Made by a program: the position numbers and the translations under genes
The notes under the pieces: model-generated
Told to the model about the DNA's origin: nothing
What the model saw: the letters and a program-made list of their open reading frames with translations, nothing else
The model's database searches: none
In this document: in pieces, positions 1 through 12,009 of the stretch
Numbering within the stretch: position 1 is the first letter of the stretch
How the letters are laid out: each line of letters opens with the position of its first letter
Source of the DNA: Lepturacanthus savala
Taxonomy: Eukaryota > Chordata > Actinopteri > Scombriformes > Trichiuridae
Assembly (NCBI GenBank): GCA_030544235.1
Contig: CM060476.1
Coordinates: 26,142,733-26,206,732 of the forward strand
Length of the DNA: 64,000 bases
Direction: 5' to 3'

Positions 1-478
1 ACTGTCTTCGAGGAGAATAAAGAGAATCAACAACGCTGGCAGCAGACCAGAAGACGAGGTGCTGATGAGCCATCAGATTGATTAGATGACGGGGGGGAGA
101 AAGTGTGTGTGGAGGAAGGAGGATACCTTCGGAAGGACAGAAGGGGAGGTACTGCACATACACACACATATTCTGAAAGTAGCAACAGCAATAATACTGA
201 AGAAAAACAAATGCATGCTGCATCCTGCAATGAAGAACAGCTTGACCTACTAACTCATACTAACATACATTCTTTAATAGGTGCTACAATTAAGAGATTA
301 GAGGGAAAAACACCACAAATAGGTACTTATGCTAGTTACAACAGTGAGACCTTTAAGAAATTGACCACAATGACACTAATGGTTTCATCTACTCCTATCA
401 CATTTATTGTTGATTCAGGAGCCACACATAGCGTGCTTACGTTTAACAGCTTTCCTGATGCAAAACTTAGTAGTAGGT
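1..478 (+). pseudogene. Endogenous retrovirus gag-end / protease remnant
   Basis: An open stretch at 103-531 carries the aspartic-protease signature IVDSGATHSVL near 406-438, which places it at the start of a retroviral pol region. The sequence before it is charged and Asn/Ser-rich, like a gag C-terminus, but I cannot match it firmly. The protease is cut off about 15 residues after the active-site motif, where a pogo-type transposase fragment begins in another frame. The left end of the element lies outside the window, so no 5' LTR is visible here. The element is clearly dead: stops, frameshifts and insertions follow. Confidence rests on the protease motif plus RNase H and integrase remnants further right in the same orientation. 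Confidence 0.72.
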
Positions 479-1375
479 GGGTGTGTAGGGTGGGCGAACG
501 GACAGAAACTGCCGCCGATGGTGATTTTTAAAAGAAAGACTTTGCCTAAAGAGACATTTCCAGCAGGCGTCATTATTAAGGCAAACGAAAACGGCTGGAT
601 GGACGAGGATATGATGAAGGAGTGGCTGAGGCAGGTGTATGTAAGGAGACCTGCCTCACCGTCACTTCTGATTTGGACTATATGCGAGCGCATCTCACAG
701 CCGATGTGAAACAGAAAGTGAAGCAGATGAACGCTACACTTACTGTTATTCCGGGAGGTTTGACTAAGGAACTCCAACCGTTGGACATCGGTGTGAACCG
801 GTCGTTCAAAGTGAGGCTGCGAGCGGCGTGGGAGCGATGGATGACCGAAGGAGACCACAGCTTCACGAAGAGTGGTAGGCAGCGCCGGGCGAGTTACGCC
901 ACAGTTTGCCAATGGATTGTGGATGCTTGGGCTAACGTGTCTGCTGGCACGGTGGTTCGAGCTTTCGGAAAAGCCGGCATCATTTCTGAGGAGCCGCACG
1001 GCACAGAAAGTGACTCTGACAGTGAGGAAAGCGAACCTGCCATGTTGGACTTAGCGCAGCTGTTCGATTCTGAGACAGAGGATGAGGACTTCGATGGATT
1101 TGATTAATTATTATGTTATTACTTTGTAAATACTTTGTACTTAAATAAAGCACAACCAAACTCAGTTTTGCCCGATCTATTTTTTAAATAGGCACACTTA
1201 TCTGCTTGTGTGTGTGTTGTTGTAAGGCGGACGTACGTAGTAGAGGATATGTATATAAAACCTGTGCCCTATCATCAGGTGCGCCTTATGTGTGTGTTAA
1301 ATACAGTAATGGCACACGTAACTGAGACTGCACCTTTTAGTACGGTGCGCCTTTTGGTCGTGAAAATACGGTATT
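479..1375 (+). mobile_element. pogo/Tigger-like DNA transposon fragment (DDE_1 transposase C-terminal half)
   Basis: Two overlapping frames (about 485-709 and 622-1107) encode the DDE half of a pogo/Tigger transposase. Visible landmarks are LPPMVIFKRKTLPKETFPAG, then SDLDYMRAHL with the second catalytic Asp, then LQPLDIGVNRSFK with the third Asp, and a very acidic tail ending EDEDFDGFD. One frameshift near 650 separates the parts. The N-terminal DNA-binding half is missing, so the fragment is 5'-truncated. The noncoding tail (1190-1375) repeats the motif GGTGCGCCTT and ends with GAAAATACGGTA, which looks like a terminal inverted repeat half. It sits where the retroviral RT fingers/palm should be, so insertion was accompanied or followed by loss of that part of pol. 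Confidence 0.8.
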
Positions 1376-2190
1376 CCTAACTATTCCATCCTTGAAGCAC
1401 CTCTCAGTGCCAATATTCATGGCAAAAATCTTGAATTGCATGAGAGAATTACATTGACACCTGAAGGACATCTTTGTGACTTTGAAAAAGATGTTGCAGT
1501 CAGCACCCAGTTTGGGGGTTCCTTATCCCACACGCCCATTTGTACACGCTGTGAATGAAAGCAGCTGTTATATGACTTCTGTTCTTTGGTATAAACATGA
1601 TGACATGCTTTGTCCTGTAGCTTACTTTTCTGCCAAACTTGATCCTTTTGCAGCAGGACGTCCTCTTTGAGCTGTGGTAATAGCAGGAAAGGCTGTCACT
1701 GCATCACATGATATTGTTGGATACTATGAACTATTATACTTGAGCAGAGGATGATAGGTGGCTGAGTTATTATAGATGTCTTATAGACCTCCCGAATGTC
1801 ATAGTCAAGAGATATATGACTTTAAATCTTGCTTCCCTCCTCCCTACACCAGAGGATGGGGAGCCTCATCATTGTCTGTCTGAATTTAATGAGATATGTA
1901 CATCTAGACCTGATCTGTCTGCTGAACTATTGGCTAATCCTGCCCTTGTTCTTTATGTTGATGGTCTGCTTCAACATAAAGAACAAGGGGATCCAGTAAC
2001 AGTGCTTCCAGAGTGGGATTTTCAGTTACCTTTGATCATGCCAACTTAGTATCTAGCCCTCTTCCTCATCACTGTTCAGCACATGCAGCAGAATTGATAG
2101 TTGACAGTTACTATTTGGACTGATTCATGGCATGCCTTTGGGGTTGTCCATGATTTTGGGTCTCTCTGGAAATACAGGAAGTTTTTATGA
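1376..2190 (+). pseudogene. Endogenous retrovirus pol remnant: RT thumb/connection and RNase H
   Basis: The translation shows a retroviral RT connection region (APSLGVPYPTRPFVHAV and PVAYFSAKLDPFAAGRP at about 1500-1668). After a frameshift and stops it continues as an RNase H start (NPALVLYVDG at 1936-1965, with the first catalytic Asp) and a WTDSWHAFGVVHDFG-like stretch at about 2117-2160. The RT catalytic palm is absent. The arrangement is gamma/epsilon-like rather than Ty3-like, judged from the connection motif. Same orientation as the protease remnant, so probably the same provirus. It is disrupted by several stops and is not coding now. Confidence 0.72.
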
Positions 2191-2430
2191 AATAAGGTAA
2201 CTATAACTGTTGTGAATCCTCAGGAGTCAGATGCAGGACTTTATTATGTGGGGACGGACAGTAGTGGTATTTGGGCATGTTCATAGTGAAGGTAATAAAT
2301 CCCTCTGATCATGCATCCAGTAATCCCACAGTAAATACACCTACTCCAGTAACCTCAGTCCTCCCAACTGAGTATGGCAATTTGGAACCAATAAAAACAG
2401 TAGTCTTCAATGACACTGATGGACTAATGG
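2190..2430 (+). other. Possible immunoglobulin-like domain fragment of unknown origin
   Basis: One frame reads VTITVVNPQESDAGLYYVG around 2199-2255. This resembles the D-x-G-x-Y-x-C end of an Ig V-type domain, but the Cys position holds Val. It is followed after a stop by a Thr/Pro/Ser-rich stretch at 2330-2400 that looks like a stalk. It lies between the RNase H remnant and a LINE. It could be a captured host exon, part of a retroviral surface gene, or chance similarity. No splice signals were evident. Confidence 0.25.
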
Positions 2431-5400
2431 ATGCTTTTATAATAATAATAATAAATTTCATTTAAGAAGCGCCTTTTAGGTCACTCAAGGACACTTTACA
2501 AAATTAGAATCAACAGTAACAGCAAGAAACAAAGAAATAATAATGGTAAGTATTAATAGTCAGTCAGTCATTTTCTATACCCACTTACTCCTTATTAGGG
2601 TCGCAGGGGTCTGCTGAAGCCTATCCCAGCGCGTTACAGCGAGAGGCAGGGATACACCCCAGATGGTCGCCAGCCTATCGTGGGGCACACACACCATTCA
2701 CACCTACGGGCAATTTAGAGTCTCCAATTAACCTCAGCATGTTTTTGGACTGTGGGAGGAAGCCGGAGTACCCGGTGAAAACCCACGCAGACAACATGCA
2801 CACTCCACACAGAAAGGTCCCAGACCCAGGACGTCTTGAACCTGCGACCTTCTTGCTGTGAGGCAACAGCGCTAACCCCTGAGCCACCTTGTCGCCCAGT
2901 ATTAATAGTATAAAATAAAATAAAAAATAGTATAAAATAAGATTTAAAAAAATTTTAAAAACAAATAAAACAAAAGATAAAACAAAAATAATGTAATATA
3001 ATAAAGATAAATAAACATAATAAAAAAATAAAAAATAAATAAAAAACGTGCAAAAAATAGAAGGGAATACTAGGATGAGGGACGTTGTGGATAGGCAATT
3101 TGAAACAGGTGGGTTTTGAGTTTAGTTTTAAAGAGAGGGAGAGTATGTGTTATGGACGTGAGGTGGTAAAGAGACCATGGTGCTGAGGTGAGCAGGGGGC
3201 ACAGTGAGGTGGAGAGAGGAGGAGGATCTGAGGGGGCGTAATGTCAATGTGGCACAGGTCAGATAAATATGGAGGGGCAAGGTTGTGGATGGCTTTGAAA
3301 GTGAATAGAAGGATTTTTAATTTGATTCTGAGTGTGACTGGGAGCCAGTGAAGTTGCTGTAGGATGGGGGTGATATTGTGGGAAGAAGGGGTTTTGGTGA
3401 TGATACGTGCAGCAGAGTTTTGAACCAATTGAAGTTTATGGAGAGACTTGGGAGGGAGACCGAAGAGGAGTGAGTTGCAGTAATCCAGGCAGGAGGTGAC
3501 GAGACTGTGAACAAGGATGGAGGTGGTGCTGGGAGAAAGGGAGGGACATGAAATGAAATGATAAAGTGCTGTCAAGGATGACACCCAGACTCTTAACTTG
3601 AGGGGAGGGGGAAAACAGAGGAAGTGTCAATGAGAATGGGCAAACAGACAGTTTTGGAAAGTGAAGATTTTGTGCCTAGCAGAAGGATTTCTGTTTTTTC
3701 ACTGTTTAATTTCAGGAAGTTGGAAGTGAACCAGGATTTAATGTCAGATAAGCAGGTGATGAGGGAAGAGAGTGGGAGTGTGGAGTTTGATTTACTGGAA
3801 AGGTAGAGCTGGGTGTCATCAGCGTAGAAGTGGTACTGAAGATTGTGTTTACGGAAAATGGTGGCAAGGGGGAGGAGATAGGTGATGAAGAGGAAGGGGC
3901 CCCAGGACAGAGCCCTGGGGCACACCTGTGGTGACTGGGGAGGGGTCAGACGTGAAGGATTTTAGCTGGATGTATTGAGTGCGGCCTGAGAGATAGGAGT
4001 GGAACCATTGAAGGGGGTGTGGGTGATGCCGATAGAGGAGAGTCTACGGAGGAGAATTGGGTGTGAGATGGTATCAAAGGCTGCACTAAGGTCGAGGAGG
4101 ATGAGGATGGAAAGTAAACCAGAATCAGCTGCAGTGAGAAGGTCATTGGTTATTTTTATAAGTGCAGTTTCAGTGCTGTGGCGGGGGCGGAAACCAGATT
4201 GGAATGGGTCATAGAGGGAGTTTTGTGTTAAGTGGGTGTGTAACTGGGTGGCGATTATTTTTTCAAGGATTTGGGATATGAAAGGCAAGTTGGAAATGAG
4301 GCGGCGGTTGTTGAAATTGTTGGGGTCTAAGCCAGGTTTTTTCAGGATAGGGTTGATCACTGCAGTTTTGAGGGGTGAGGGAACAGTTCCAGTGATGAGT
4401 GAAGAGTTGATGATGGCAGATATGAAGGGTTGACAGTAGAATACAGGTGGGGGGGTAAGGAGTCAGGTGGCTGGATAGTTCTATTGAGCAGTGTGAACAG
4501 TGATCTGGTGTTACCTTCAGAGGAGGTGATCTGAGCGGGGTAGTGGTTTGTTTTGGCATGAGAGATTGAGTCCTTATAGTGACGTATGTGGGTTATGTAC
4601 ATTTCTTTGTGAATTGTGAGTCCAGTTTTCTTATAAAGTCTTTCTAGTTGACAGGCTTTAGTTTTCTTGGAGCGGAGATGAGGGGTATACCAGGGGGCAG
4701 TTTTGAAGAAGGACACAGAACGTGTTTTGACTGGGGCAAGGGAGTTGAGGATACTGTTGAGACTTGTGTTGTAGAGGGTTATCAATTCATCCGGGGTGGT
4801 ATAACAGTCAGGGATCAGAATAGTGTCAATGTTGGAGCAGAGTGGTAATGTTAATGTTCTTTAAGTTCCTGAAAGAAATGAGGCGTGGTGACTTGATTCT
4901 TGAGAGGCAGAGTGTAGTGCTAAAAGAGATGAGAAAGTGGTCACTCACATGGAGATCATCAGCTGTGCAGTTGGAGGGGGTGAGGCCAGAGCAGCAGATT
5001 AGGTCCAGAGTGTGTCCTTTTGTGTGTTGGGAAATTGATGAATTGATAGAATCCAAAACTGTCGAGGCATAATGACAAGTATCTGGTGAGGGGTAGGTTA
5101 ATGTTGTCAATGTGAAAATTGAAGTCCCCCAGTAGTATGATATTTGATGACAGAGTGGATAGATGGGTGAGTAAGATGGCAAAGTCATTTAAGAAGTCAC
5201 TCTGGGGCTTGGGGGGGGGTGGTAGAAAGTAGTAATGACGGTGGGAGTGGGACCGGGGAGCGTGAATGTAAGATGTTCAAAAGAAGAGAAGACAGGGAGT
5301 GACTGTGGTAGGACTTTCCATTCCTTATGGTGAATAACTGCAATAGGAGAGGAGAAATCATTTGGTTGTTGCCAGGTTTCGTTCAGACAAAGGAAGTCGA

Positions 5401-5830
5401 ACTTGCGGTCAGTGAGGAGATCATGGATGAGGTGTCCTTTATTTGTAAGTGAGCGGATGTGAGTGATAGCCAGCCTAGATGGGCTGGTTAATACAGCATG
5501 ATTGACAGTCCGTTTCTGCCAAGGTGGTGTCTGTTTGTAATATGGACAGGAAAAGGGAGTGGATGGGTGTTATTAGACAGATTAATGGTGTAGAGACCAA
5601 CAGTTGAGGGGGACGATGACAGGTGTGGCCAGCAGGGGGAGCTCTGGGAAGATACTGTCGGTACTAAGTGCACTAGAGAGGGTGAGTGGGGCGGGTGTGA
5701 GGGGCAGGCAACTAGTCATTCATGTGGGGAGGAATGTACAGTGTACTGCAGATTAGCTGCTAGCATGCAGCTACCTGCATGGTTGGGATGTAAACCATCA
5801 GATTTAAAGAGCGAGTAGCGCTTCCAGATA
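2431..5830 (-). mobile_element. L2-clade LINE (esterase ORF1 end, endonuclease and RT), decayed
   Basis: Read on the minus strand the order is 5' to 3'. The SGNH-esterase ORF1 end comes first (DGLHPNHAG near 5790-5765). The APE endonuclease follows, with TLDLICCSGLTPSN and VSDHFLISF near 5000-4920. Next is RT with LDLSAAFDTISH near 4100 and FYADDTQLYLSS near 3830. The RT C-terminus is QLVQNSAARIITKTP and LQQLHWLPVTLRIK at about 3450-3330. The 3' end near 2431-2545 has an AAAGTGTCCTTGAG-like stretch and a TTATTATTATT tail. Many frame changes show it is inactive. An A/T-rich segment (2900-3060) and a SINE interrupt the 3' UTR. The element sits in the endogenous retrovirus region. Confidence 0.88.
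2561..2897 (-). repeat. tRNA-headed SINE, copy 1, with perfect 12-bp target duplication
   Basis: On the minus strand the head has Pol III promoter boxes: a GGTTCAAGACGTCC-like B box near 2835, and an A-box area near 2875-2890 degraded relative to copy 6. The tail ends with ATGACTGACTG at 2561. It is flanked by AGTATTAATAGT at 2549-2560 and 2898-2909, a perfect target-site duplication, so both ends are exact. It was inserted into the 3' UTR of the L2 LINE at 2431-5830. Confidence 0.93.
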
Positions 5831-5834
5831 TACA

Positions 5835-6300
5835 AGAGTGTATGAATGTCTACCACATATAAACATAAATCTCAGCAAGAAGTATTAACTTCCTACAGAC
5901 CCAGATTGTCTTCCTTTGCTCCAGTAGCAAGATCAGATGTATGGTGGACATGTGGAGTTGAGAAGGAGATGGGTGCTTCTTTACAGTTGGACAGGAACTT
6001 GCACAGCAGTTATGCTAGTGATGCCAATTGCTATAGGTATTCTCAAGAATATTTCAGATGTAAGTGGAGTTCCTCACAGACAGAAATGTAACACTACTGT
6101 AACATTCTTTTGACAGTAAGGTTTATATTGATAGCATAGGGGTTCCTAGAAGGGTCCCAGATGCTTTTAAGGCTGGGAATCATGTGGCTGATTTGAATCT
6201 CTCTTCCTGTGGCCTACAATTAGTAAGAATGTGGACTGGATGAATTTTATTTAATATAATCAACAAGAGATCTCCTGTTTCATCTGCTCACTTTGTTAGT
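5835..6300 (+). pseudogene. Endogenous retrovirus envelope remnant A (SU/TM junction region)
   Basis: A 81-residue open frame (5846-6091) contains DVWWTCGVEKEMGASLQLD. Other frames continue with VYIDSIGVPRRVPDAFKAGN (about 6126-6185) and NVDWMNFI (about 6231-6254). Together these look like the C-terminal part of a surface subunit and the start of a transmembrane subunit of a gamma-type fish retroviral envelope. Frames change at least twice and stops are present, so it is dead. A separate, longer envelope remnant lies at 9736-11513, so two proviruses or a rearranged one must be involved. Confidence 0.6.
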
Positions 6301-7940
6301 TTTATTGCAACAGTACCATAGGAATTAAATAACAGATGACAGTAGAGCAGAGAGTAAAGCATGTAGGTGTGTGTGTTTTGTTTTTTATAGGCTGTGTGCA
6401 GTCATGTGGAGTCACAACCCAAATGGCAGTGAATAAATGGAAGACAGAAAAACAAGGTATTAGGATACACTTTTCAGAAGTACATTGATAGTCGGGGAAA
6501 TGAACATGAACAATGAACATCCAAATTCCTACATTAATCAATTTAAAATTGTGGCGTCTAAGTCAGTGAATCTAACACAGGTGCAAGCTGAGTGCCTAGC
6601 AATAGAGTGAAGACCTTTCTTACATAGTCTGTGGACAGTAAATACTTTAGATAGCGTACTACAGTATCTTTGTTACAACCCAGATGGATTTGCATCCCTA
6701 CCCTTAGGACCCTTACTACAAATACCTGAAGTATTACACTAACATACCCACTAACATATGACTCTGACTCACATAGGGTTTAACTTTGCAGACACTGTAG
6801 GAAAAATAATAGTCCTGATTAGAACAAAAGCAACAGACGAAAAAGGAGAGTACAGCAGGTCAGAGCCAAGCTGTGCAAGACAAGGATTTCTGGGGGCAAA
6901 CTTGAGTAATGCAATGTGGAGAAGAAGAATAAACCCAATAAACCCAGTCCAATTGAAAATAAGGAAACATCCATAATAGAAAAAACCTCCCTACCCTAGT
7001 CATTTAAATCCATTCTTAGCAGGCCAATACATTGTGGGTGGAAGCTGTAATGACAGGCAACAAACAATGCCACCCTGTGGAGAACCACAAGCAGGACAGT
7101 ATTGTGGAGAACTGCAGGGACAATTCAGGTTGATGCTTACAGAAGGACAAGAACTCACAGCCAAGAGTTACCCCAAACATCGTCGGTCCCCACTGCGCCA
7201 ACGTCCCCAATGGACACCATTATGTGGTCAGCAAAGACATGTACACATGTGAGCCTGATCTGATACAATATTAGGCTGTAGAGAAGTTGCAAGACCATTA
7301 TCATCCTACACTGAAGTAGAAAGAGAGCTGCCTGAAAGGGGACAAGAAAGCCAAGAAAGAGAAAACAGACTGGTGAGAGGGCTAGAAGAAGCTGAATCCA
7401 CTGGCAGTGAAGAACAAGACCTATTGCGGTTTGGACGACGACACCCAAACCTGAAACCAATAAGCACATAAACACTTAACCTTCAACCGTCTGGCAAGAA
7501 ACAAAGGCATGGCAATAGAACAAGAAGACATGATAGTGATGCAGAGCGCAATGACAGCAGTGACTCAGATGGTGTGAGTGGTAACGGATTTGAGACAAGA
7601 GCTACATATGGTCAACTTAACATAGAATCTGAAAAAGCTGTACAAAGAAGAGACAAAATGGTCAAAGAACAGACAAAGAAGCTGGACAGAAACAGCTCAC
7701 ACATGCAGGAAGTACAGAAGGAGATTTGTGCCACTTTGTGAGAGATACAAAGACATGAAGATACATTTCAACATTCCAAATCCACCTGTCGAAGAGACCA
7801 ATTTCCACTCTGAACTAATGGACCTCATTGAAATGCAAGACAAAATTGATGAACTCGTCAAAATCATGAAGGGAAAACAACAAGGAAAGGAATTCTCTGG
7901 GGATGCATCAGAGAACAAAGGACATGGGCAAAATGGGTGT
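6301..7940 (+). other. Retroviral-like internal region, unclassified
   Basis: This stretch lies between envelope remnant A and a MITE, followed by the integrase. It holds short open frames. One is Cys/Gln-rich (7034-7252, with PPCGEPQAGQYCGEL). Another is charged and helical-looking (7728-7935, with LMDLIEMQDKIDELVKIM), preceded by a Lys/Arg-rich Gln-rich stretch at 7490-7730. The second could be a gag coiled-coil or a pre-envelope leader, but I do not recognise it. No LTR ends could be fixed inside it. Confidence 0.35.
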
Positions 7941-7944
7941 AAAA

Positions 7945-8347
7945 ATGGGGTGTACTTTAGGCACAAAGAGGTGCCTGAATCTCCTCACGGATTTTATCGC
8001 TTTTCTGTGACGGACTTAGCTCTGGTCATCTTGCGGCAGCATGCAAAGATACGAAGGGAGAGAAAGTAGGGCCAAGTGATTACGAGCTGGGACTTTTTCA
8101 TGGATATTGGTTTTGTGATGCATATAAGTTATATATATGATGCATATATCACTCTTTTGAACACATGCTGTATGAGAAGAAAGACGTTTTATTTTAGTGT
8201 CCCCCGGAAATCTGCTGGACTAATTTTGTTTTGACCAGAACCGGACCAGAACTCGGCTCACAGGACACTGTCAGGGTAAGTCAGTGTGAGTGTACGACAC
8301 TGATGATAGGGATGCTATACAGTTTCATGTCAAAAATACTGAACTAT
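7945..8347 (+). repeat. Long-inverted-repeat MITE, truncated copy
   Basis: From about 7965 the sequence matches the right half of the repeat at 32536-34432: CTCACGGATTTTATCGC, then CGGACTTAGCTCTGGTC, then GTGTCCCCCGGAAA, then GTCAGTGTGAGTGTACGACA, ending AAAATACTGAACTAT at 8347. Only part of the central spacer and one arm are present. It interrupts the retroviral region just before the integrase. A short open frame through it (to 8069) looks incidental. Confidence 0.75.
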
Positions 8348-8379
8348 AACTTCCCTACCAAACTATCCAAGCTAAAGAA

Positions 8380-9609
8380 GCTGCCTCAATTCATAAAAAA
8401 CAACCTTATGGCTGACAAGAGAAGCAATCAACAAAGGCACAGAACCTCATAGGGGCCTGTGGAAAGGACCTAAATGCCATTTTGTGGCACCAGTCACATT
8501 AAATATAGCAAAATATATCGAAAAATATAAAGCAAAATATGATAAGACAACTCCACGGAGTAGATCACTGCACTTGGATCGAATGATCCAACATACATGA
8601 TGGTCACCATATCTTACGGCAATGGTGAACAAGTTTTTGCTTGACTGTGAAGTCTGTGTCACTCGAAACATTAGAAAGCTGTTCACAGCTCCAGTATGAG
8701 ACATTCCAGCACCTGATGGTCCATTAAGTCACAAAATAATGGATTTTTTAGCTTTGCAATCCCAGGTTGTAGGAGGCAAGATATATTTTAGTGGTAGAAA
8801 ACCAGTTCAGCAGATGGGTTGAAGCAACAGCTACCACCAAGTGTGATGCATCTTCTGTGGCAAAATTTCTCTTTCAAGAGATAATATCAAGATTTGGAAT
8901 TCCAGATAAAATAACATCAGATAATGGAAAGCATTTTATGAATGCATTATTAATCTTGACCAAGTGTTTGCATGTTACACAGTGTCTAGGTTGTGTTTAT
9001 CATCCCCAATCAAAGGGCATGGTAGAAAGAGAAAACAGAACACTCAAAAACAAAATAAACAGGATCTGTGCCAAAAGTGGAGGGAAAGTGAAGTGGCCAG
9101 ATGGTTTGCCAATTGTGCTAATGAAAATGAGATGTCAAATCATTTGCACCATGCATCTAATGCCAATGCCAATAACCTTTATTAGAGGATACAACAAGGG
9201 ACTGCCACTTGACCAGCTTGAAGCAGAATGGTCAAATTATGTTCAGAACCTAACTGCAATACAAAGAGCTATCTTTACACAAGTCAAAAGAGCCACCCAG
9301 CCCATAAGTGTCAAAGCTCTTGACAAGGACCTCCAAAGAGTCAATCCGGGTGACTGGGTATATGTGAAAGTCTTCAAAAGGCAGTGGAACAAAGCCAGGT
9401 GCACAGGTCCACACAAGGTGATCTTAACTCCTCCAACAGCCGTCAGAGTCAAAGGTAATCCTGCTTGGATCCATCTCAACCACTGTTGCAGAGCAGAGGA
9501 ACCAGGGCGAACACTAGCTGAGCATGCCATTAACACGAGAGGAAGTGAGGCAAGGATAACAGCCACCAGCAGAAGAACAGAGAAGGGACATTGCACCTCC
9601 CCAAAGTGA
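8380..9609 (+). pseudogene. Endogenous retrovirus integrase remnant
   Basis: The largest open frame (8791-9609, 272 residues) is a retroviral integrase core plus C-terminal domain. It shows GIPDKITSDNGKHF with the second catalytic Asp, HPQSKGMVERENRTLKNK with the catalytic Glu, then the GPHKVILTPPTAVRVKG and WIHLNHC stretch typical of gamma/epsilon integrase tails. Upstream frames (about 8600-8690) keep a CEVCVTRNIRK zinc-finger half, but stops and a frameshift separate them from the core. The first catalytic Asp lies in the damaged part. It is followed directly by an envelope start at 9736, the normal pol-env order. Confidence 0.85.
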
Positions 9610-9735
9610 CCCAGACCCTCCAGTGAAGTGACAGATTACACAGAGGCAAGGGAAAGAATCAGGGAATCTGCAAGAAGGCCCATCCACAGCATACTGCAAA
9701 CCAAAAGATAAGAAAAAACATAGAATAAAATAACC

Positions 9736-11513
9736 ATGTTGACACTCACTCATTTCCTGCACATACTTGTGGGAACAACTGTAATAGTGTTACTGATAGG
9801 AAGATGGCAGCCTGCTAACAATACTTGGCAATCCAAACAAGATCCACCACAGGGTAATAAACCGAGCAAAATAGGCTCACTTCATGCTCACCTTTAAATC
9901 CACCACAGAGTTAGATGTCAAGCTGGAAGACAGGTTGCACTGCTTGCAAACACTGTAGGACATGAAGCAGTCAAACAAGCAATTCAGGGGCAACACAATT
10001 CGTTTTACAATTGGCAAAAATTTATGGCTAAACAGGTAACTACCAAAAACTGTATCACATGCTACAATGCTAAAAAGACAGCAGAGGTGCAACCATAACC
10101 ATTCACCATAGATCATTGCAAACACAATCAACATTCCAAAGGGTGCAAATGCCACCTGGCTTGCATCCTGTGGTAAATGACCCCCACTGATGCTTCTCTG
10201 GCCAAAAGCAACTCAATTAAATGCACCTCTCACACTACACATGCCCCAACTAAGAAAAGACAAGTGTTTGAGGGATACACGAAATTCCTTATGGCAGTTT
10301 GTGACAAAAATTCTCAAATAGTCATTGTTCCACCAAATATAACATTCCCATTATATATCTCACAGTAGGAAGTTTGTCAAACAAGCGTGTGACAATTGGT
10401 CTACATCCAAACAACCTTGCAACAGCACTACACTCCAAATCTTATGCTGTGATCAAATAATTGAACAGAAAATTGAACAGCACCACATGGCGCAGAAGCT
10501 TTCCTCTCACCAAATTTGACACAGGAACATTGTCCATTGCTGATATTTTCTGGGATTGCGGGGATAATGGTCATATCCATGATACCCTTACACCAGAATG
10601 GGAGGGAGTATGCGAAGAGGTAGTTTTGATGGAAAAATTGTCAATAGTCCAACTCACTGTTGAATTCGACAGCATGGACACTGAGCTACAGCTACAAACA
10701 ATACAGTCACCGATACACAGCCAGAGAAAACAGAGCCAAAAGAGATACTGGGATCACAGGAGAAGGCATGTATATATCAGGAAAAGCAGAACCACATGGT
10801 GTTCCAGACATTTTCACGGTAATGTCGGAGTGAGAAATAATATCAAACCAAGTGTTCAGAGTATTACCAGTATTTGGAGGCGTATTAACCACCCAAATGG
10901 CAGCACAAAACTCCAGATGGGTAAATCTGTTGTGGTACAATCAGCAAAGTTTTATGAACTGGACTATGGTTGGCATTGCAGGAATTAAAACTCAGTTGCA
11001 TACCATCTCACTTATGACCCTGCAAAATAGTAAAATAATTTGTTTTAAATACCATGTTAGCGGAAAAAAGAGGAGTGCATGAGAAGATAGGAGAAGAATG
11101 CTGTTCAGTGATAAAAATGTACACAGGAGACAAAGGAAATGTATCATTGGCAATGGAAAAGTTGAGGGAGCTGAGAGATGAAGCATGTTAAAATCACTAA
11201 ACACTCTCAAGAATCTGTGAGGTGGGATTGGCTGTCATTGGCATCATGGAGTGAACCCCTAAGACGAATAGGCATACATAGGCTGCGTACCATTATTCCT
11301 TGTGATTGTGGCATGTTGCGCGGTACTGTTGGTACGCCTGTTGTTAAAGGAAATAATGAGTTCAATAACAGGCCAACATGTAATAGTGTGTTCAACTACT
11401 GGAACTCAGAGTGAAAAAGAAATGGAAGAAATTATAATCACAGAATCCAGTGTAGATCTGGTAGGTGTGGAGGGCCCTCACACCTCAAACAAAGACTCAA
11501 TAACTGTGTGATT
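9736..11513 (+). pseudogene. Endogenous retrovirus envelope remnant B
   Basis: A 53-codon start (9736-9897) has a hydrophobic signal-like segment (HILVGTTVIVLLIG) followed by an NNT glycosylation site and then a stop. Later frames show a Cys-containing surface stretch (FYNWQKFMAKQVTTKNC, about 10000-10050). A transmembrane-subunit region follows, with a heptad-like ISLMTLQN segment near 11010. The Cys-Cys pair of the C-x6-CC motif remains at about 11099, but the first Cys is His. A last frame ends at 11513. Stops and frameshifts occur throughout. It follows integrase in the expected order. Confidence 0.7.
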
Positions 11514-11789
11514 GGGACAGCACATGTGGCGAATTAATTAGACAAGGAAAAGTTTCAAAGGAATACCAAATCCAATATGCAAGCCACACAGATAAACGAC
11601 AGATAGCAGGTACATGGGCCCCCGTGCTAATATAGGATTATGCTAAACGAGCTGCTAGAGTGGGAACACATTGAAACAGTGGCAGAAAAAAAAGAATAGA
11701 CTAGGGAATAGAGCAAGCAACCGCCATAAACCACTAACACCAGTAACATTATAATAACCTATAATAATATATGATGATCTATGCTATTC

Positions 11790-12003
11790 ATCTTCTATAC
11801 CTGCTGATTCCTCATTAGGGTTGCAGGGGTCTGCTGAAGCCAATCCCAGCGCATTACAGGCGAGAGGCAGGGATACACCCCAGATGGTCACCAGCCTATC
11901 GTGGGGCACACACATTATTCACTCACACCTATGGGCAATTTAGAGTCATAATAATAATAACCTCATCATATTTTTGGACTGTGGGAGGAAGCCGAAATAC
12001 CCG
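11790..12003 (-). repeat. tRNA-headed SINE, copy 2 (5'-truncated)
   Basis: It matches the 3' two thirds of the family: TTCTATACCTGCTGATTCC, GCAGGGGTCTGCTGAAGCC, GAGGCAGGGATACACCCCAG, then TTTGGACTGTGGGAGGAAGC on the plus strand. The tRNA-like head is missing beyond 12003. An ATAATAATAATAA insertion interrupts it near 11948. No target duplication was seen. Confidence 0.88.
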
Positions 12004-12009
12004 GATGTA

